A DNA stretch of 64,000 nucleotides from NCBI RefSeq assembly GCF_020400725.1, contig NZ_JAINVG010000013.1:1-64000 (forward strand), written 5' to 3'. Positions within the stretch are counted from its first letter, which is position 1, and each line of letters begins with the position of its first letter. Source of the DNA: Streptomyces sp. NK15101. GTDB taxonomy: Bacteria > Actinomycetota > Actinomycetes > Streptomycetales > Streptomycetaceae. The position numbers were made by a program, and so were the translations under genes. Shown one piece after another: positions 7,923-16,578 of the stretch. The notes beneath the pieces are model-generated. The model did no database searches and had not been told where the DNA came from. It saw only the letters and a list, made by a program, of their open reading frames with translations.

Positions 7923-10900
7923 GGATCTCGCACTCCTGCGGGTGAGCGCCGATGTAGTCGAGGACGTCGCGCAGGGCCCCGGGCTTGCTGCGGCAGAAGC
8001 CGGCGTCACCAACGATAATCAGACCGAAGCGGGCACGGCTGAGGGCGACATTGATGCGGCGCCAGTAGGGCTGGCCGAGGAACCCGAAACGTCCCTGGGC
8101 GTTGCTGCGGGTCACGGAAAACACGGCGAGGTCGCATTCACGGCCCTGCACGGCGTCCACCGACAGAACCTCTGGGGTGATGTGCTTGAGCTTCAGAGAA
8201 GCCAGTCGTCGTGTGAGCTCTGTGACCTGGCGCCCGTACGGGGCAATGACCAGCACGTCCAGCTTCCTGCTGCCGGGAACCTGGATGACCTTCTTGTCGA
8301 TGGCCTGGTCGATGACCTCCAAACGGCTCATCGCCAGCCTGCTCTCCAGGGGATTGGAGATGCTGGTTTCGGCAGAGCTCCGGTCGGACTCACGTCGGCC
8401 GGGCAGCGCGCTGGTGTCCAGCCAAAGCACCGGCTTGTTGATCGTGGCATATCCGGTTAGCTCATGGTTGCTGGGCGAGATCAGCTGTCCCTTGTAGAAA
8501 CAGGTACTGATCATGTTGCCGATCGCCGGCGTCATCCGATACTGCTCGCGCAGCAGGTGTTTGACCGGCTCATTCGTGTGGTTGGCGAGGTACTGGAACA
8601 GCGTGGTCTGCACGAGCTCAGGAATGAGCTGATGGTCAGCCATGACCTTCTCGTCGCGCAGCAGATCCTCATCGATGGGCGGCAGCTGGTTGGTGTCGCC
8701 GACCAGGACCCATCGCTTGGCACGGGCCAGCGGTACTAGTGCCTCGGTCGCGGTCGCCTTCGACGCCTCGTCGAAGATGCACAGATCGAACTCCAGATCC
8801 CTGACTGCGCGGTGGCCGAGGAACCCCAGGGCCGTACCGCCGATGACTTGCCGGGTGCGGAGAAACGCGCCGATGAGGTTCTGGTCGGTGCCGATGCGCT
8901 GCAGCCACTCACCCTGCAGGCGCAGCAGATCCATCAGCTCCCGTCCGGGCCCGGACGGGCCGAGGAGGACCTCAACAGCATCACGGGCGTCGGCAGCACT
9001 GAGGTCTTCGCGCAGGGTGAGCTCGCCGGTGAGCATGGACTGGACCTGAGCGAACAGCTCGGAGCGCTGCTGGAGGAGCTGCTCCTGGCGGGCGCGGGTG
9101 GTGACGAGCTCCTCGGCGAGATCCCTGGCGGAGGTGGTTCGATCGGGAGCCGGCCGGTTCGACAACTCCGCGAGCTTGGCCGTCACGTGCGCGAGGCTGG
9201 CCGCCACGGAGGCGAGTTCCTCCAGCACGACGGCTGCCTTGAGGTGACGAGCCTCCAGTTGGCGTCTTGTAGCCACCGCGTCCAGGTACTTCTCCGCCCG
9301 CGCCCGCACGCCCTGGGTCCACTTCTTGATCTGCCGGTCCAGCAGCAGCGGCTGAACACTCTCGGCCACCCTCGGATCGCCAACGTTGCCCAAGCGGACG
9401 AGGCCTTGGATGCCGGCGTCTTCGATGCGCTTGAGCGCATTATCGATGGCGATGTGGGTCTGGGACACGATAAGGATCCGGGCATGCGAATCGCGCTTGA
9501 GGGTCTGCTCGACGATCTCGGCAATCACGGTGGTCTTGCCAGTGCCGGGCGGCCCTTCGACAAGCAGGAGCTCCTGACTGCTCAGGGCGTGGGTGACGAC
9601 GTCCCGCTTGCTCCTGTCGAGGTCGGCACGGAACCAGCTGGTGACCTCTGCCGGCGGCCTCGAAGCAATGGTCGCAGGATCATCAATGATTTGCCGGAGG
9701 CGAGGGTTGGCTGTCTGGCCAGCAGCAACAGCGCCCAGAGCATCGCGCTGACGGTTGATGGCGACCTGACTCGGCCCGAGAAACGGTAGGAGAACACCCC
9801 GGGAGGGAAGCACCGATGCAGGCCGCGTCATCCGCAGCACGGCGGTATCGCCGGTGTAGCTGGTCACCTCGCCGCGGTCGATGGTCCGGCTGTAGGGGTA
9901 CTCAGCAACCGACCACTCCTGGCCGATCTCCATGACCGTATCGGGCGAGGAGAGGTGGAACACGCGGGTCTGGCCACCCCCTTCCATCCGCTCGTACCCG
10001 ATCTGCTGCCGCCCCTCGGCCGCGACGTCCTCGCGGGCGTCCAGCACCCGGCGCCAGCCGTCGAACAAGTCACCAAGCTGGTTACTCGCGCGGGCATTGT
10101 CCCGCTGCTCGCGCGCCTCCAGGTGCGCGTCAAGACTGTCCAGCAGGAGGTTGAGCCCAAGGTGTGCCGGATCCTCGCCTGGATCGTCGAAGGTCCAGGT
10201 CAGAACAGGGCCGAGCTTGAGGGCTGAGGCACGGCGTTTGGCCATCCATTCCTCCGGCCGCTCCTCTGCAGAGAGGATCACGCACCGGTCTGGATAGTTC
10301 TCGTCGTTGACCAAACGCAGGAACAGCGCCCGGCCGAACACCCGTACCGTGCTGGTGTCGACCTCCTGGGTCTGCGTGTTGTAGCCGTAGTCGACGTGCA
10401 CGGTGCCAGAAATGTCCTGGAGTACATCTGCCTTCATGCGTACCCAGTCGATCTCCTCGCCAGTCGGGGCATTGCTGAGGCTCTCGGCTGCACGTCGGGT
10501 CATCTTCAGCCAGAGCCCGTTGCGGCGGCGTGCGTCTCGGTTGCCGCAGACCCGCTCGGCCTCGAGGAGCTGGTGCTCCAGAACACTGGCGTTGGCCGGC
10601 CGTTTCTGCGGGTCGAAGTCGATGCAGGACTTCAGGATCGCTCGGATCTCCGCATCCAGTTCCAACCCGTCCAGAACGGTGGACAGTTCGGGATAGTCCT
10701 TGGCCTTGCTCCGGGAAAGCACCTGGATCGCAAGAACCGCGTATGCGTAGACATCCCGTACGTACGGGATGGCCTCGCTCTGCTCCGGCGGCGCGTACAG
10801 ACTGGAACGGAAGTCGGCCACTGTCTCGTCCGTGACGAGTGTTGCCGCAGAAAGGATCTTGGCGATTCCGAAGTCGGCGAGCTTGACCGTGCCGTCACCA

Positions 10901-11631
10901 CTCAACAGCACGTTGCCTGGCTTGATGTCGCGGTGTTGGATCTGGTGCTCATGCGCATACGCGAGCGCGGAGGCCAGTGGCCTGCCGATACGGGCGAAGA
11001 ACGCCTGCCAGTCCAGAGGCCGGCCGTCCGCCATCTCATCCTTGAGACTGCGTTCGATCCACTCCAGTGCGATGAAGTACCGCTCACTTTCGGGATCCCA
11101 GCCGGAGTCGAGCATGCGCACGATGTTGGGATGCTTGAGAGTCTTAAGCGCTCCCGTCTCCCGCTCCAGGAAGATCTTCGTAGCAGCGTCATCGCGCTGC
11201 TTGAGCAGCTTGACGGCGACGTAGTCACCACCCTCGGTGGTGACATCGACCGCCTTACGGACCTCTGACAGACCCCCGCGCCGGGGCTCCTGAGCAAGCA
11301 ACAGAAACCGGCCGTTGATCGTCGTCCCCACCCATTGCTCCTCGCTCAACCTTGCTGCGATCGCAGCTCGCCCCGGACGCCCATCATGCCAGCGAGCTGC
11401 GCTGCCAAGCAGCCGTTCTGCGAGATATGCAGCGAGGGGAGCCGTACCGTTCGGGCCTTTGCCCAGACGCTCCCTAGCTACCTCGGAATGGGGCTCCAGA
11501 GTGGGAACGTACTCGGTTCCCGAGCTAGGCAGGGAGGAGCTGATCGCAGTCTGGAGAGGAACCCAAGGCCACCTGAGCACGCAGACGTCTCCGGTCCTAA
11601 CCATGCAGGCTAGGGCGGACACACCTCTCAT
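7912..11631 (-). CDS. mkoA: serine/threonine kinase fused to SF1 helicase, Mokosh type I component A
   Basis: About 1239 aa. The N-terminal third is a Hanks-type kinase: VAVKLLK lysine, catalytic loop HRDIKPGNVLL near residue 230, DFGIAK near 253, APEQ after it. All catalytic residues are present. The C-terminal 600 residues are a superfamily 1 helicase of the COG1112/DNA2-like kind: Walker A GPPGTGKTT near 690, FDEASKA near 950, VGDTNQLPP, QYRMTPA, SVDAVQGRECD and VALSRAR near 1195. A coiled insert separates motifs I and II. This fusion with a downstream PLD gene is the defining layout of Mokosh type I. The start is uncertain: ATG at 11,631 lies six bases after the integrase stop, with no good ribosome site, and M10 is an alternative. 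Confidence 0.9.
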   Translation of the reverse strand: MRGVSALACMVRTGDVCVLRWPWVPLQTAISSSLPSSGTEYVPTLEPHSEVARERLGKGPNGTAPLAAYLAERLLGSAARWHDGRPGRAAIAARLSEEQWVGTTINGRFLLLAQEPRRGGLSEVRKAVDVTTEGGDYVAVKLLKQRDDAATKIFLERETGALKTLKHPNIVRMLDSGWDPESERYFIALEWIERSLKDEMADGRPLDWQAFFARIGRPLASALAYAHEHQIQHRDIKPGNVLLSGDGTVKLADFGIAKILSAATLVTDETVADFRSSLYAPPEQSEAIPYVRDVYAYAVLAIQVLSRSKAKDYPELSTVLDGLELDAEIRAILKSCIDFDPQKRPANASVLEHQLLEAERVCGNRDARRRNGLWLKMTRRAAESLSNAPTGEEIDWVRMKADVLQDISGTVHVDYGYNTQTQEVDTSTVRVFGRALFLRLVNDENYPDRCVILSAEERPEEWMAKRRASALKLGPVLTWTFDDPGEDPAHLGLNLLLDSLDAHLEAREQRDNARASNQLGDLFDGWRRVLDAREDVAAEGRQQIGYERMEGGGQTRVFHLSSPDTVMEIGQEWSVAEYPYSRTIDRGEVTSYTGDTAVLRMTRPASVLPSRGVLLPFLGPSQVAINRQRDALGAVAAGQTANPRLRQIIDDPATIASRPPAEVTSWFRADLDRSKRDVVTHALSSQELLLVEGPPGTGKTTVIAEIVEQTLKRDSHARILIVSQTHIAIDNALKRIEDAGIQGLVRLGNVGDPRVAESVQPLLLDRQIKKWTQGVRARAEKYLDAVATRRQLEARHLKAAVVLEELASVAASLAHVTAKLAELSNRPAPDRTTSARDLAEELVTTRARQEQLLQQRSELFAQVQSMLTGELTLREDLSAADARDAVEVLLGPSGPGRELMDLLRLQGEWLQRIGTDQNLIGAFLRTRQVIGGTALGFLGHRAVRDLEFDLCIFDEASKATATEALVPLARAKRWVLVGDTNQLPPIDEDLLRDEKVMADHQLIPELVQTTLFQYLANHTNEPVKHLLREQYRMTPAIGNMISTCFYKGQLISPSNHELTGYATINKPVLWLDTSALPGRRESDRSSAETSISNPLESRLAMSRLEVIDQAIDKKVIQVPGSRKLDVLVIAPYGRQVTELTRRLASLKLKHITPEVLSVDAVQGRECDLAVFSVTRSNAQGRFGFLGQPYWRRINVALSRARFGLIIVGDAGFCRSKPGALRDVLDYIGAHPQECEIRDA

Positions 11632-11637
11632 GCGGGC

Positions 11638-12624
11638 TCATGCTGCGATGGTGAGCGGAACGTCCAGGCGCTCCCACGCCCCGAGCACTGCCTTGTGGGC
11701 ATCAGGCTGGAGGTGGGCGTAGCGCTGGGTGGTCTGGAAGCTCTCGTGGCCGAGGAGGTGCTGGACCTCGTAGAGCGAGACTCCCTTCTGGACGAGCCAC
11801 GAGGCGCAGGTGTGACGCATGGAATGCGGCGGATAGTGCGGGACGGGAAGCTGCTCACCGTCGGCATCGAAGTAGTGGGCATTCTCGATGGCCGGCCACC
11901 AGGTCTGGCGGCGCCAGTTGCCGTCGTCGAGCCGACGGCCGGCGCGGCCCTTGGTGACGGTGGTGAAGACCAGGGCATCGCGGCCGAGTGGGTGAATGTG
12001 CCGTTCGAGGACGTCCAGGACGTGTGGCGGGAGCGGGACCTCCCGACGGCTCCTCGAACTCTTGGGGTACTCCTTGATGCCGCTCTTGGTGTTGACCTCC
12101 ACCACGAACAAGCGGGAACGGCGCCGGTCGATCCGATGGCGATGCAGGCCGGCGAGCTCGCCCCAGCGCAGACCCGTGTAGAAGCCGAGCAGGCACATGG
12201 TGCGCCATGGGGCCGGGAGCTCGTCGACGATGCTCTGCGCCTGGTCGAGGGTGAACCATTGCGGGGGCTTGATCGCAATCTGCGGCAGGTCGACGCTCCG
12301 GCAGGGGCTGACCGCGATGACGTCGTCGTCGACGGCCGCACGCATGATGGACGACAGCAGGTTGTACGCCCTCTTGATCGCCGAGGCACCAACCCCCTTC
12401 TCGACCAGTCCGCGGATCCAGCTCTGGACGTCCATGCGGGTGACGGCCCGCATCTCCCAGTCGGCCCAGTGGGGCAGCACGTGGTTCTTGATGCTGGAGG
12501 CGTCACCGCGCAGCGTGTGGGGCTCGACGACGCGGGCCTGCCACCAGCGGGCGTGCCACTCGCGAAACGCCATCTCGCCCGCTCGCGGGTCCCGCATGCT
12601 GCCACGCGCGAACTGGGTCTCCAT
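11638..12624 (-). CDS. tyrosine recombinase (integrase), start codon problem
   Basis: 328 aa from the only ATG. The catalytic set is complete: Arg in GLRWGEL near 172, HSMRHT near 268, LGHES and the nucleophile Tyr in TTQRYAHL near 307. The core-binding domain is around residues 20-130. The reading frame stays open upstream to 12,786 and encodes YLRKLKSGKWQATVRNRAG and further residues typical of the integrase N-terminal arm-binding region, but no ATG, GTG or TTG occurs there. The first stop upstream is the TGA of the excisionase, in the same frame. So either a rare start is used, the protein begins truncated at 12,624, or the gene lost its start. It is expected to act at the island attachment sites. 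Confidence 0.88.
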   Translation of the reverse strand: METQFARGSMRDPRAGEMAFREWHARWWQARVVEPHTLRGDASSIKNHVLPHWADWEMRAVTRMDVQSWIRGLVEKGVGASAIKRAYNLLSSIMRAAVDDDVIAVSPCRSVDLPQIAIKPPQWFTLDQAQSIVDELPAPWRTMCLLGFYTGLRWGELAGLHRHRIDRRRSRLFVVEVNTKSGIKEYPKSSRSRREVPLPPHVLDVLERHIHPLGRDALVFTTVTKGRAGRRLDDGNWRRQTWWPAIENAHYFDADGEQLPVPHYPPHSMRHTCASWLVQKGVSLYEVQHLLGHESFQTTQRYAHLQPDAHKAVLGAWERLDVPLTIAA

Positions 12625-12786
12625 CTCGGTACCCCAGGCGCGGGCCTGTGTCTTGAGGGGAAACGACTCGCTGAACCGGTCTCCAGCCCGGTTGCGGACG
12701 GTCGCCTGCCATTTGCCGGACTTCAGCTTCCGGAGGTACGTGGTTCCGGTCCTTCCTGTTTCGCGTACGGACGGGTTTGGGCCTGG

Positions 12787-12993
12787 TCAGCGGCGCCACG
12801 CCGGCGGTGCGACCGCCCTGCTGCTGATGAAGTCGTCCAGGCTCGCGGCGGGGACGCGGACGCGAGAGCGAGCCGGTCCTGTGCGCAGGTCGACGACGGG
12901 CAGCTCGCCAGCGGCGATGAAGCGGTAGACCGTTCGACGGTCGACGTCCAGGGCTGCGGCGACGGCGGGTATGGACAGCAGGCGCGGGGCCAT
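12787..12993 (-). CDS. excisionase-type helix-turn-helix protein
   Basis: 68 aa starting MAPRLLSIPAVAAALDV, with the helix-turn-helix pattern VAAALDVDRRTVYRFIAAG of small MerR/excisionase-type DNA-binding proteins carried next to actinobacterial integrases. It would bend DNA at the attachment site and help excision. ATG at 12,993 has AAAGGAA seven bases upstream, so the longer frame to 13,065 is not needed. Its TGA is in the same frame as the integrase ORF that follows, see the finding on that junction. Confidence 0.83.
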   Translation of the reverse strand: MAPRLLSIPAVAAALDVDRRTVYRFIAAGELPVVDLRTGPARSRVRVPAASLDDFISSRAVAPPAWRR

Positions 12994-13272
12994 AAACGGT
13001 TCCTTTGCGTGAAAAAGAGCGGCGAGAATTGAGGGGTCTAGCCAGGAAGCGGACAACGAGCACAATCGATGCGACGGGGTCGCCGAATAGGACTCTTACG
13101 TACGTCCAGAGCCTCTAAGTGGAACAGATGGGGAAGCGAGCGGGATCACGTGTGCGAGGCAGGGAATCTGAAATCGGCGCGTAGGCGAATCGAGCAAGGC
13201 GTCCTCTGGGCAAGTGGGCAGAGTTCTGGCAGGGGCCGGATCGAGGGGCGTCCCGGGACCCTCAATGATCCG
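12994..13272. other. intergenic region upstream of xis-int
   Basis: About 280 bases with no supported gene. It must hold the promoter for the excisionase-integrase transcript. An ACGTACGT palindrome near 13,098 is the only small symmetrical element I notice. Base composition is less GC-rich than the neighbouring mobilisation genes. Confidence 0.4.
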
Positions 13273-13301
13273 GAGAATCCCCGGTTAGGGAAACCGGGGA
13301 T
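13273..13301 (-). terminator. hairpin after the XRE regulator, sharing a 16-mer with 18,964
   Basis: Arms of 10 bp (13,277-13,286 and 13,292-13,301) with a five-base loop lie seven bases past the stop of the minus-strand regulator, as a terminator would. The sequence GAGAATCCCCGGTTAG at 13,273-13,288 is repeated exactly at 18,964-18,979 after the relaxase gene. Confidence 0.6.
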
Positions 13302-13307
13302 CGTCGG

Positions 13308-13592
13308 CTATGTTTCGCCCAGCCCGGCCGCCCCTGAGCACGCGAGGGCGTCGACGAGAAGCATCTGTGGGGCGATTCCGAGAGCTGTGGCGATGGCGAC
13401 GAGGTCGTCGATGTCGCAGCGGCGGACGGTGCGTTCGATGCGGGAGAGCGCGGTGAAGGTCATGGGGCGACCGAGTGCGGTGACGCGGGCGGCGAGCTGG
13501 CGCTGGGAGTAGCCGCGGGTGGTGCGAGTGCGTTCGATGGCGTGGGCGGCGCCGTGTCCGGCGGGTCCGATGGCGAGGGGGCGTGGCGGCAT
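13308..13592 (-). CDS. XRE-type helix-turn-helix repressor of the mobile element
   Basis: 94 aa from the ATG at 13,592. A Cro/C1-type helix-turn-helix occupies residues 15-75: RTTRGYSQRQLAARV, then TALSRIERTVRR, then DDLVAIATALGI. Its position, divergent from the replication and mobilisation genes and close to xis-int, fits a master repressor that controls excision and transfer. The open frame to 13,808 would add a low-quality leader and overlap the replication gene promoter region, so the internal start is preferred, though no clear ribosome site precedes it. Confidence 0.8.
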   Translation of the reverse strand: MPPRPLAIGPAGHGAAHAIERTRTTRGYSQRQLAARVTALGRPMTFTALSRIERTVRRCDIDDLVAIATALGIAPQMLLVDALACSGAAGLGET

Positions 13593-13735
13593 GGGTGGTG
13601 TTGTAGCTTGCGCGCCTACCGGTCCGGAAGGGCATTCCTGTCTGCTGTGAGCGATGCGGGCCGCATAGCGGTTTCCGGCGGAGATTTCGCCAACCGGGAA
13701 TTCGCCCTTACAGTGACCGGACCCGTCGTCGCGGC

Positions 13736-14788
13736 ATGCCGACGGGTTGTGCAGAATTCCTGTGGAAAGTCTGGACTTCTGCGCACTGGGTGTGGCTGTG
13801 TTGGCCATGCACCCCGACGACGCCGGATTTCCCAGCCCTCTCCCCTGGAAGGTGGTCGATCGCCATCGCCCGTATCCGCACCATCAAGCCCGAAGCGTTC
13901 TCGTCCGAGTCGCTCGCGGCGGTGTCCCTGTCCGCCGAGCGGACCTTCTTCGGGCTGCTCACCCAGGCCGATGACAAGGGCCGGTTTCGCGACCAGGCCG
14001 CCGTCATCGCCGGACAGCTGTGGTCGCTGCGCCGCGAGCACGGGCCGGAGGCGGTCGAGGACGACCTCATCCAGCTCGACAACGCCGGGCTGATCTGCCG
14101 TTACGAGGGCGAGGACGGCAGGCGGTACCTGCACATCGTCACCTTCGCCCAGCACCAGAAGATCAACCGGCCCAGCGGCGTCCGCACTCCCCCGTGCCCG
14201 CACCATGATCTCGGGGTGCCGCGTGAGCCCTCACCGCAGATGCGGGGAGCCCTCGCGGAGAGTTCCGGGAGTCGCCCGGGAGGGCTCACTGAGCCTTCCG
14301 TGACACGCCCGGGAGGATTGACCGAGTCCTCCGTGAACGGCGAATCCGCAGTTCAGAGCCGTTTCCGTGAGCACTCGCCGCAGCCTCATGGAGGGCTCAC
14401 CGAGCCCCCCGTGAGCCCTCACCGTCCGGATCTAGGACCTAGGAACAGGGATCTAGGATCCACCCCGTTGGGGGGCGCAAGCGCCCCCGCACCCGACTCG
14501 GTCTCCGCGAAGGACCTGATCGGCGAGTACGCCGCCGCGTGCCCCCACCGCCCGCCGCAGGACGTGCTCGGCCATCTCGGCCGCGAGGTGAAGAAGCTCC
14601 TGGCCGAGGGCATCTCCCCGGATCACATCCGCGCCGGCCTCGACCGCCACCGCGCCAAGGGCCTGCACCCCAGCACCCTGCCCAGCCTCGTGCACGAGGC
14701 CATGAACGCAACCCTCACCACCACCACGCCCCACCAGGCGTGGACCAACCCCACCGACACCACCGCTGCCTACGGAGGCGACCTCTGA
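13736..14788 (+). CDS. replication-initiator-like protein of the mobile element
   Basis: Up to 350 aa. The conserved part begins at ARIRTIKPEAF and contains a winged-helix-like N-terminal domain (TFFGLLTQADDKGRFRD, then DDLIQLDNAGLICRY), as in actinobacterial phage and plasmid replication proteins that work with a DnaC-type loader. The C-terminal part (DLIGEYAAACPHRPP onward) resembles the DnaD-like tail of such proteins. The annotated ATG at 13,736 gives a non-conserved leader. An SD-like GGAAGGTGG at 13,847-13,855 just before the conserved domain suggests that translation may really begin there, on a non-standard codon. A repetitive middle segment (GGLTEPSV-like) is encoded by iteron-like DNA. 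It overlaps the next gene by four bases. Confidence 0.72.
   Translation: MPTGCAEFLWKVWTSAHWVWLCWPCTPTTPDFPALSPGRWSIAIARIRTIKPEAFSSESLAAVSLSAERTFFGLLTQADDKGRFRDQAAVIAGQLWSLRREHGPEAVEDDLIQLDNAGLICRYEGEDGRRYLHIVTFAQHQKINRPSGVRTPPCPHHDLGVPREPSPQMRGALAESSGSRPGGLTEPSVTRPGGLTESSVNGESAVQSRFREHSPQPHGGLTEPPVSPHRPDLGPRNRDLGSTPLGGASAPAPDSVSAKDLIGEYAAACPHRPPQDVLGHLGREVKKLLAEGISPDHIRAGLDRHRAKGLHPSTLPSLVHEAMNATLTTTTPHQAWTNPTDTTAAYGGDL
14275..14418 (+). repeat. iteron-like degenerate repeats inside the replication gene
   Basis: Three related blocks start near 14,275, 14,306 and 14,387. Each has a GGAGG core, then CTCACTGAGCC, TTGACCGAGTCC or CTCACCGAGCC, and ends in TCCGTGA or CCCGTGA. The spacing is about 31 and 80 bases. 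They are translated as PGGLTEPSV-type repeats. Repeats within a rep gene often form the replication origin of the element, so this is a candidate ori. Confidence 0.5.
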
Positions 14789-15486
14789 CCGCCACCGCTC
14801 TCACCCGCGCTCCCCAGCCGCCCGCCCGGATCTCCAGCCGACTCGGCGACATCCTGACCCAGCGCGGCATCGCCCCCGACACCGCTGCCCAGGAGCCGGT
14901 GCCCGAGCCGGTCACCGCGCTGCAACTGGCCGAGGCCCGTATCCCCGCCCGCTACCGCCATGCCCTCGCCGACCACCCCCAGGTCACCGCCTGGGTGGAC
15001 GAGATCGCTCGCACCGGGCGGCCTGGTCCCGCCGGCGCTCCGGGCATCGCGGAGGGTCCCTCACTGCGGCTTGTCGGCCCGACGGGCACCGGCAAGACCC
15101 ATCAGGCGTACGGGGCGATCCGTGCCCTGCTGGCTGCCGGGGTCCGCTTGCGCTGGGAAGCCGTGACCGCCGCCGACCTGTACGCCCGCCTGCGCCCGCG
15201 CCCCGGCTTTGACAGCGAGCGCGACCTGCAAGGCCTGATGCGCTGCCCGCTACTGGTCCTGGACGACCTCGGCGCGGCGAAGACCAGCGAGTGGACCGAG
15301 GAGCTCACCTACCGGCTGATCAACCACCGGTACGAGCACCTGCGCCCCACCCTGATCACCAGCAACCTCGCCACCGACGTGCTGCGTGCGGCCCTCGGCG
15401 ACCGCGTCGCCTCGCGCCTGGCCCAGATGACCGAGCGCGTCACCCTCGACGGCCCCGACCGCCGCCGCACCAGACCCACCGCCTGA
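14785..15486 (+). CDS. DnaC-like AAA+ ATPase (helicase loader)
   Basis: 233 aa. Walker A is GPTGTGKTH near residue 98 and Walker B PLLVLDDLGA near 153, with sensor TLITSNL near 190, the layout of DnaC/IstB-type helicase loaders. It would load the host helicase at the element's origin together with the preceding replication protein. The best start is the CTG at 14,785, which overlaps the TGA of that gene and lies behind GGAGG at 14,775. No ATG or GTG is available nearby, and longer frames reach back into the shadow of the previous gene. Confidence 0.82.
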   Translation: MTATALTRAPQPPARISSRLGDILTQRGIAPDTAAQEPVPEPVTALQLAEARIPARYRHALADHPQVTAWVDEIARTGRPGPAGAPGIAEGPSLRLVGPTGTGKTHQAYGAIRALLAAGVRLRWEAVTAADLYARLRPRPGFDSERDLQGLMRCPLLVLDDLGAAKTSEWTEELTYRLINHRYEHLRPTLITSNLATDVLRAALGDRVASRLAQMTERVTLDGPDRRRTRPTA

Positions 15487-15563
15487 CACCCGCCGCTCTA
15501 TCGCGGCCCCTCTCCCGGCCGTCCGGCCCCATCACCACGGACGCCGCACCTCCCCCTGCCTTG

Positions 15564-15613
15564 CCCTGCCCTGCCCTGCCCTGCCCTGCCCTGCCCTGCC
15601 CTGCCCTGCCCTG
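15564..15613 (+). repeat. pentanucleotide microsatellite, ten CCCTG units
   Basis: Ten exact tandem copies of CCCTG fill 50 bases in the leader of the DUF2637 gene. They end 13 bases before its TTG start, and degenerate units precede the array. Such arrays change length by strand slippage. Confidence 0.9.
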
Positions 15614-15626
15614 GGAGCATCTCCGC

Positions 15627-16427
15627 TTGACCACGCCTTCCCCTGCCCCGCACCGCGCCGACCGGTACGTCCTCCTCGCCGCCGGTGCCGTGATCATCGC
15701 CCTCACCGCCGTCTCTTTCTGGCTCTCCTACGCCCACCTCGCCGAGGTCGCCGGAGAATACGGCCTCGGCAACTCCCCCGCCCGCATGTGGGCCTGGCCC
15801 GCCACCCTCGACGCCTTCGTCGTCGCCGGTGAACTCCTCATGCTCCGGGCCGGCCTGCACCACAAGCCCGACTGGTGGGCCATCGCCCTCACCGCCACCG
15901 GCTCCCTCGGCTCCATCGCCCTCAACGTCGCCGGCGTCACCGGCACCCGCAATCCCGCCGACGTCCCCGTCCTCGACTACGTCGTCGCCGCCGTACCCCC
16001 GACCGCAGCCCTCCTCGCCTTCGGCGTCCTCATGCGCCAGATCCACCAGCACCTCGCACACCCGAACTCCGAGGCCGGCCCGACCGAACTCCCGGCAGCC
16101 GGACCTGCGGGGACCGCGCATCCTCGAGAAGGGGACCGCCCCCGCCCGCATCCCGTCCCCGCGCCGTCCGCCGCCAAGGAGACGTCCGACAGCGAGCCCC
16201 CGGTACGTCCCCGCAAGGTCGGCCGCCCTCCGACCGGAGAACTCGACGAGTTCGTCCGGATCGTCGAGCAGATGGAGGGCAAGCAGACCCGAAAGACCAT
16301 CCGGGCAACCCTCCGCGCCATCGGCCACACCATCAGCAACGAGCGGCTCACGGAACTCCAGGAGCTCCTCGGCGGGACGGCCCCAAAGGGCCGTCCGAAA
16401 CCCCCGCGGACCACTGACCGGAAATAA
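15627..16427 (+). CDS. DUF2637 membrane protein (plasmid spread type)
   Basis: 266 aa from the TTG at 15,627, with GGGAG just upstream. Four membrane segments lie in residues 15-145: LLAAGAVIIALTAVSFWL, then WPATLDAFVVAGELLML, WAIALTATGSLGSIAL and VVAAVPPTAALLAFGV. This pattern is DUF2637, found in Spd-like proteins of Streptomyces plasmids and integrative elements and thought to help intramycelial spread. The C-terminal 110 residues are basic and soluble, with a predicted helix-turn-helix-like part around VGRPPTGELDEF. The CCCTG array lies in its leader. Confidence 0.83.
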   Translation: MTTPSPAPHRADRYVLLAAGAVIIALTAVSFWLSYAHLAEVAGEYGLGNSPARMWAWPATLDAFVVAGELLMLRAGLHHKPDWWAIALTATGSLGSIALNVAGVTGTRNPADVPVLDYVVAAVPPTAALLAFGVLMRQIHQHLAHPNSEAGPTELPAAGPAGTAHPREGDRPRPHPVPAPSAAKETSDSEPPVRPRKVGRPPTGELDEFVRIVEQMEGKQTRKTIRATLRAIGHTISNERLTELQELLGGTAPKGRPKPPRTTDRK

Positions 16428-16454
16428 CCGCAGGTCAACCCGCTTCCGGTCAGT
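16413..16454 (+). terminator. hairpin spanning the DUF2637 stop codon
   Basis: An 11-bp inverted repeat (ACTGACCGGAA at 16,413 and its complement at 16,444-16,454) encloses a 20-base loop that contains the TAA stop and a CCGCAGGTCA motif. It may end or attenuate transcription before mobC. Confidence 0.45.
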
Positions 16455-16578
16455 CCGGACCACGCGGGTCCGGACCGGCCGGCCCGTCCCCTCCGCATTT
16501 CCGGACAGCCTCCAGCCCCGTTGAGACGTCCACGCAGCGCGGACTTCCCCTCCCGCCGTCCCACCGAAGGATCCCCGC

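Noticed and set aside
6522-11631. DISARM-type system from helicase plus PLD
   Set aside because: The helicase is superfamily 1 and fused to a kinase, without DUF1998 or a DrmA/DrmB pair. Mokosh type I fits better.
15564-15613. CRISPR-like repeat array
   Set aside because: Units are only five bases with no spacers; it is a microsatellite.
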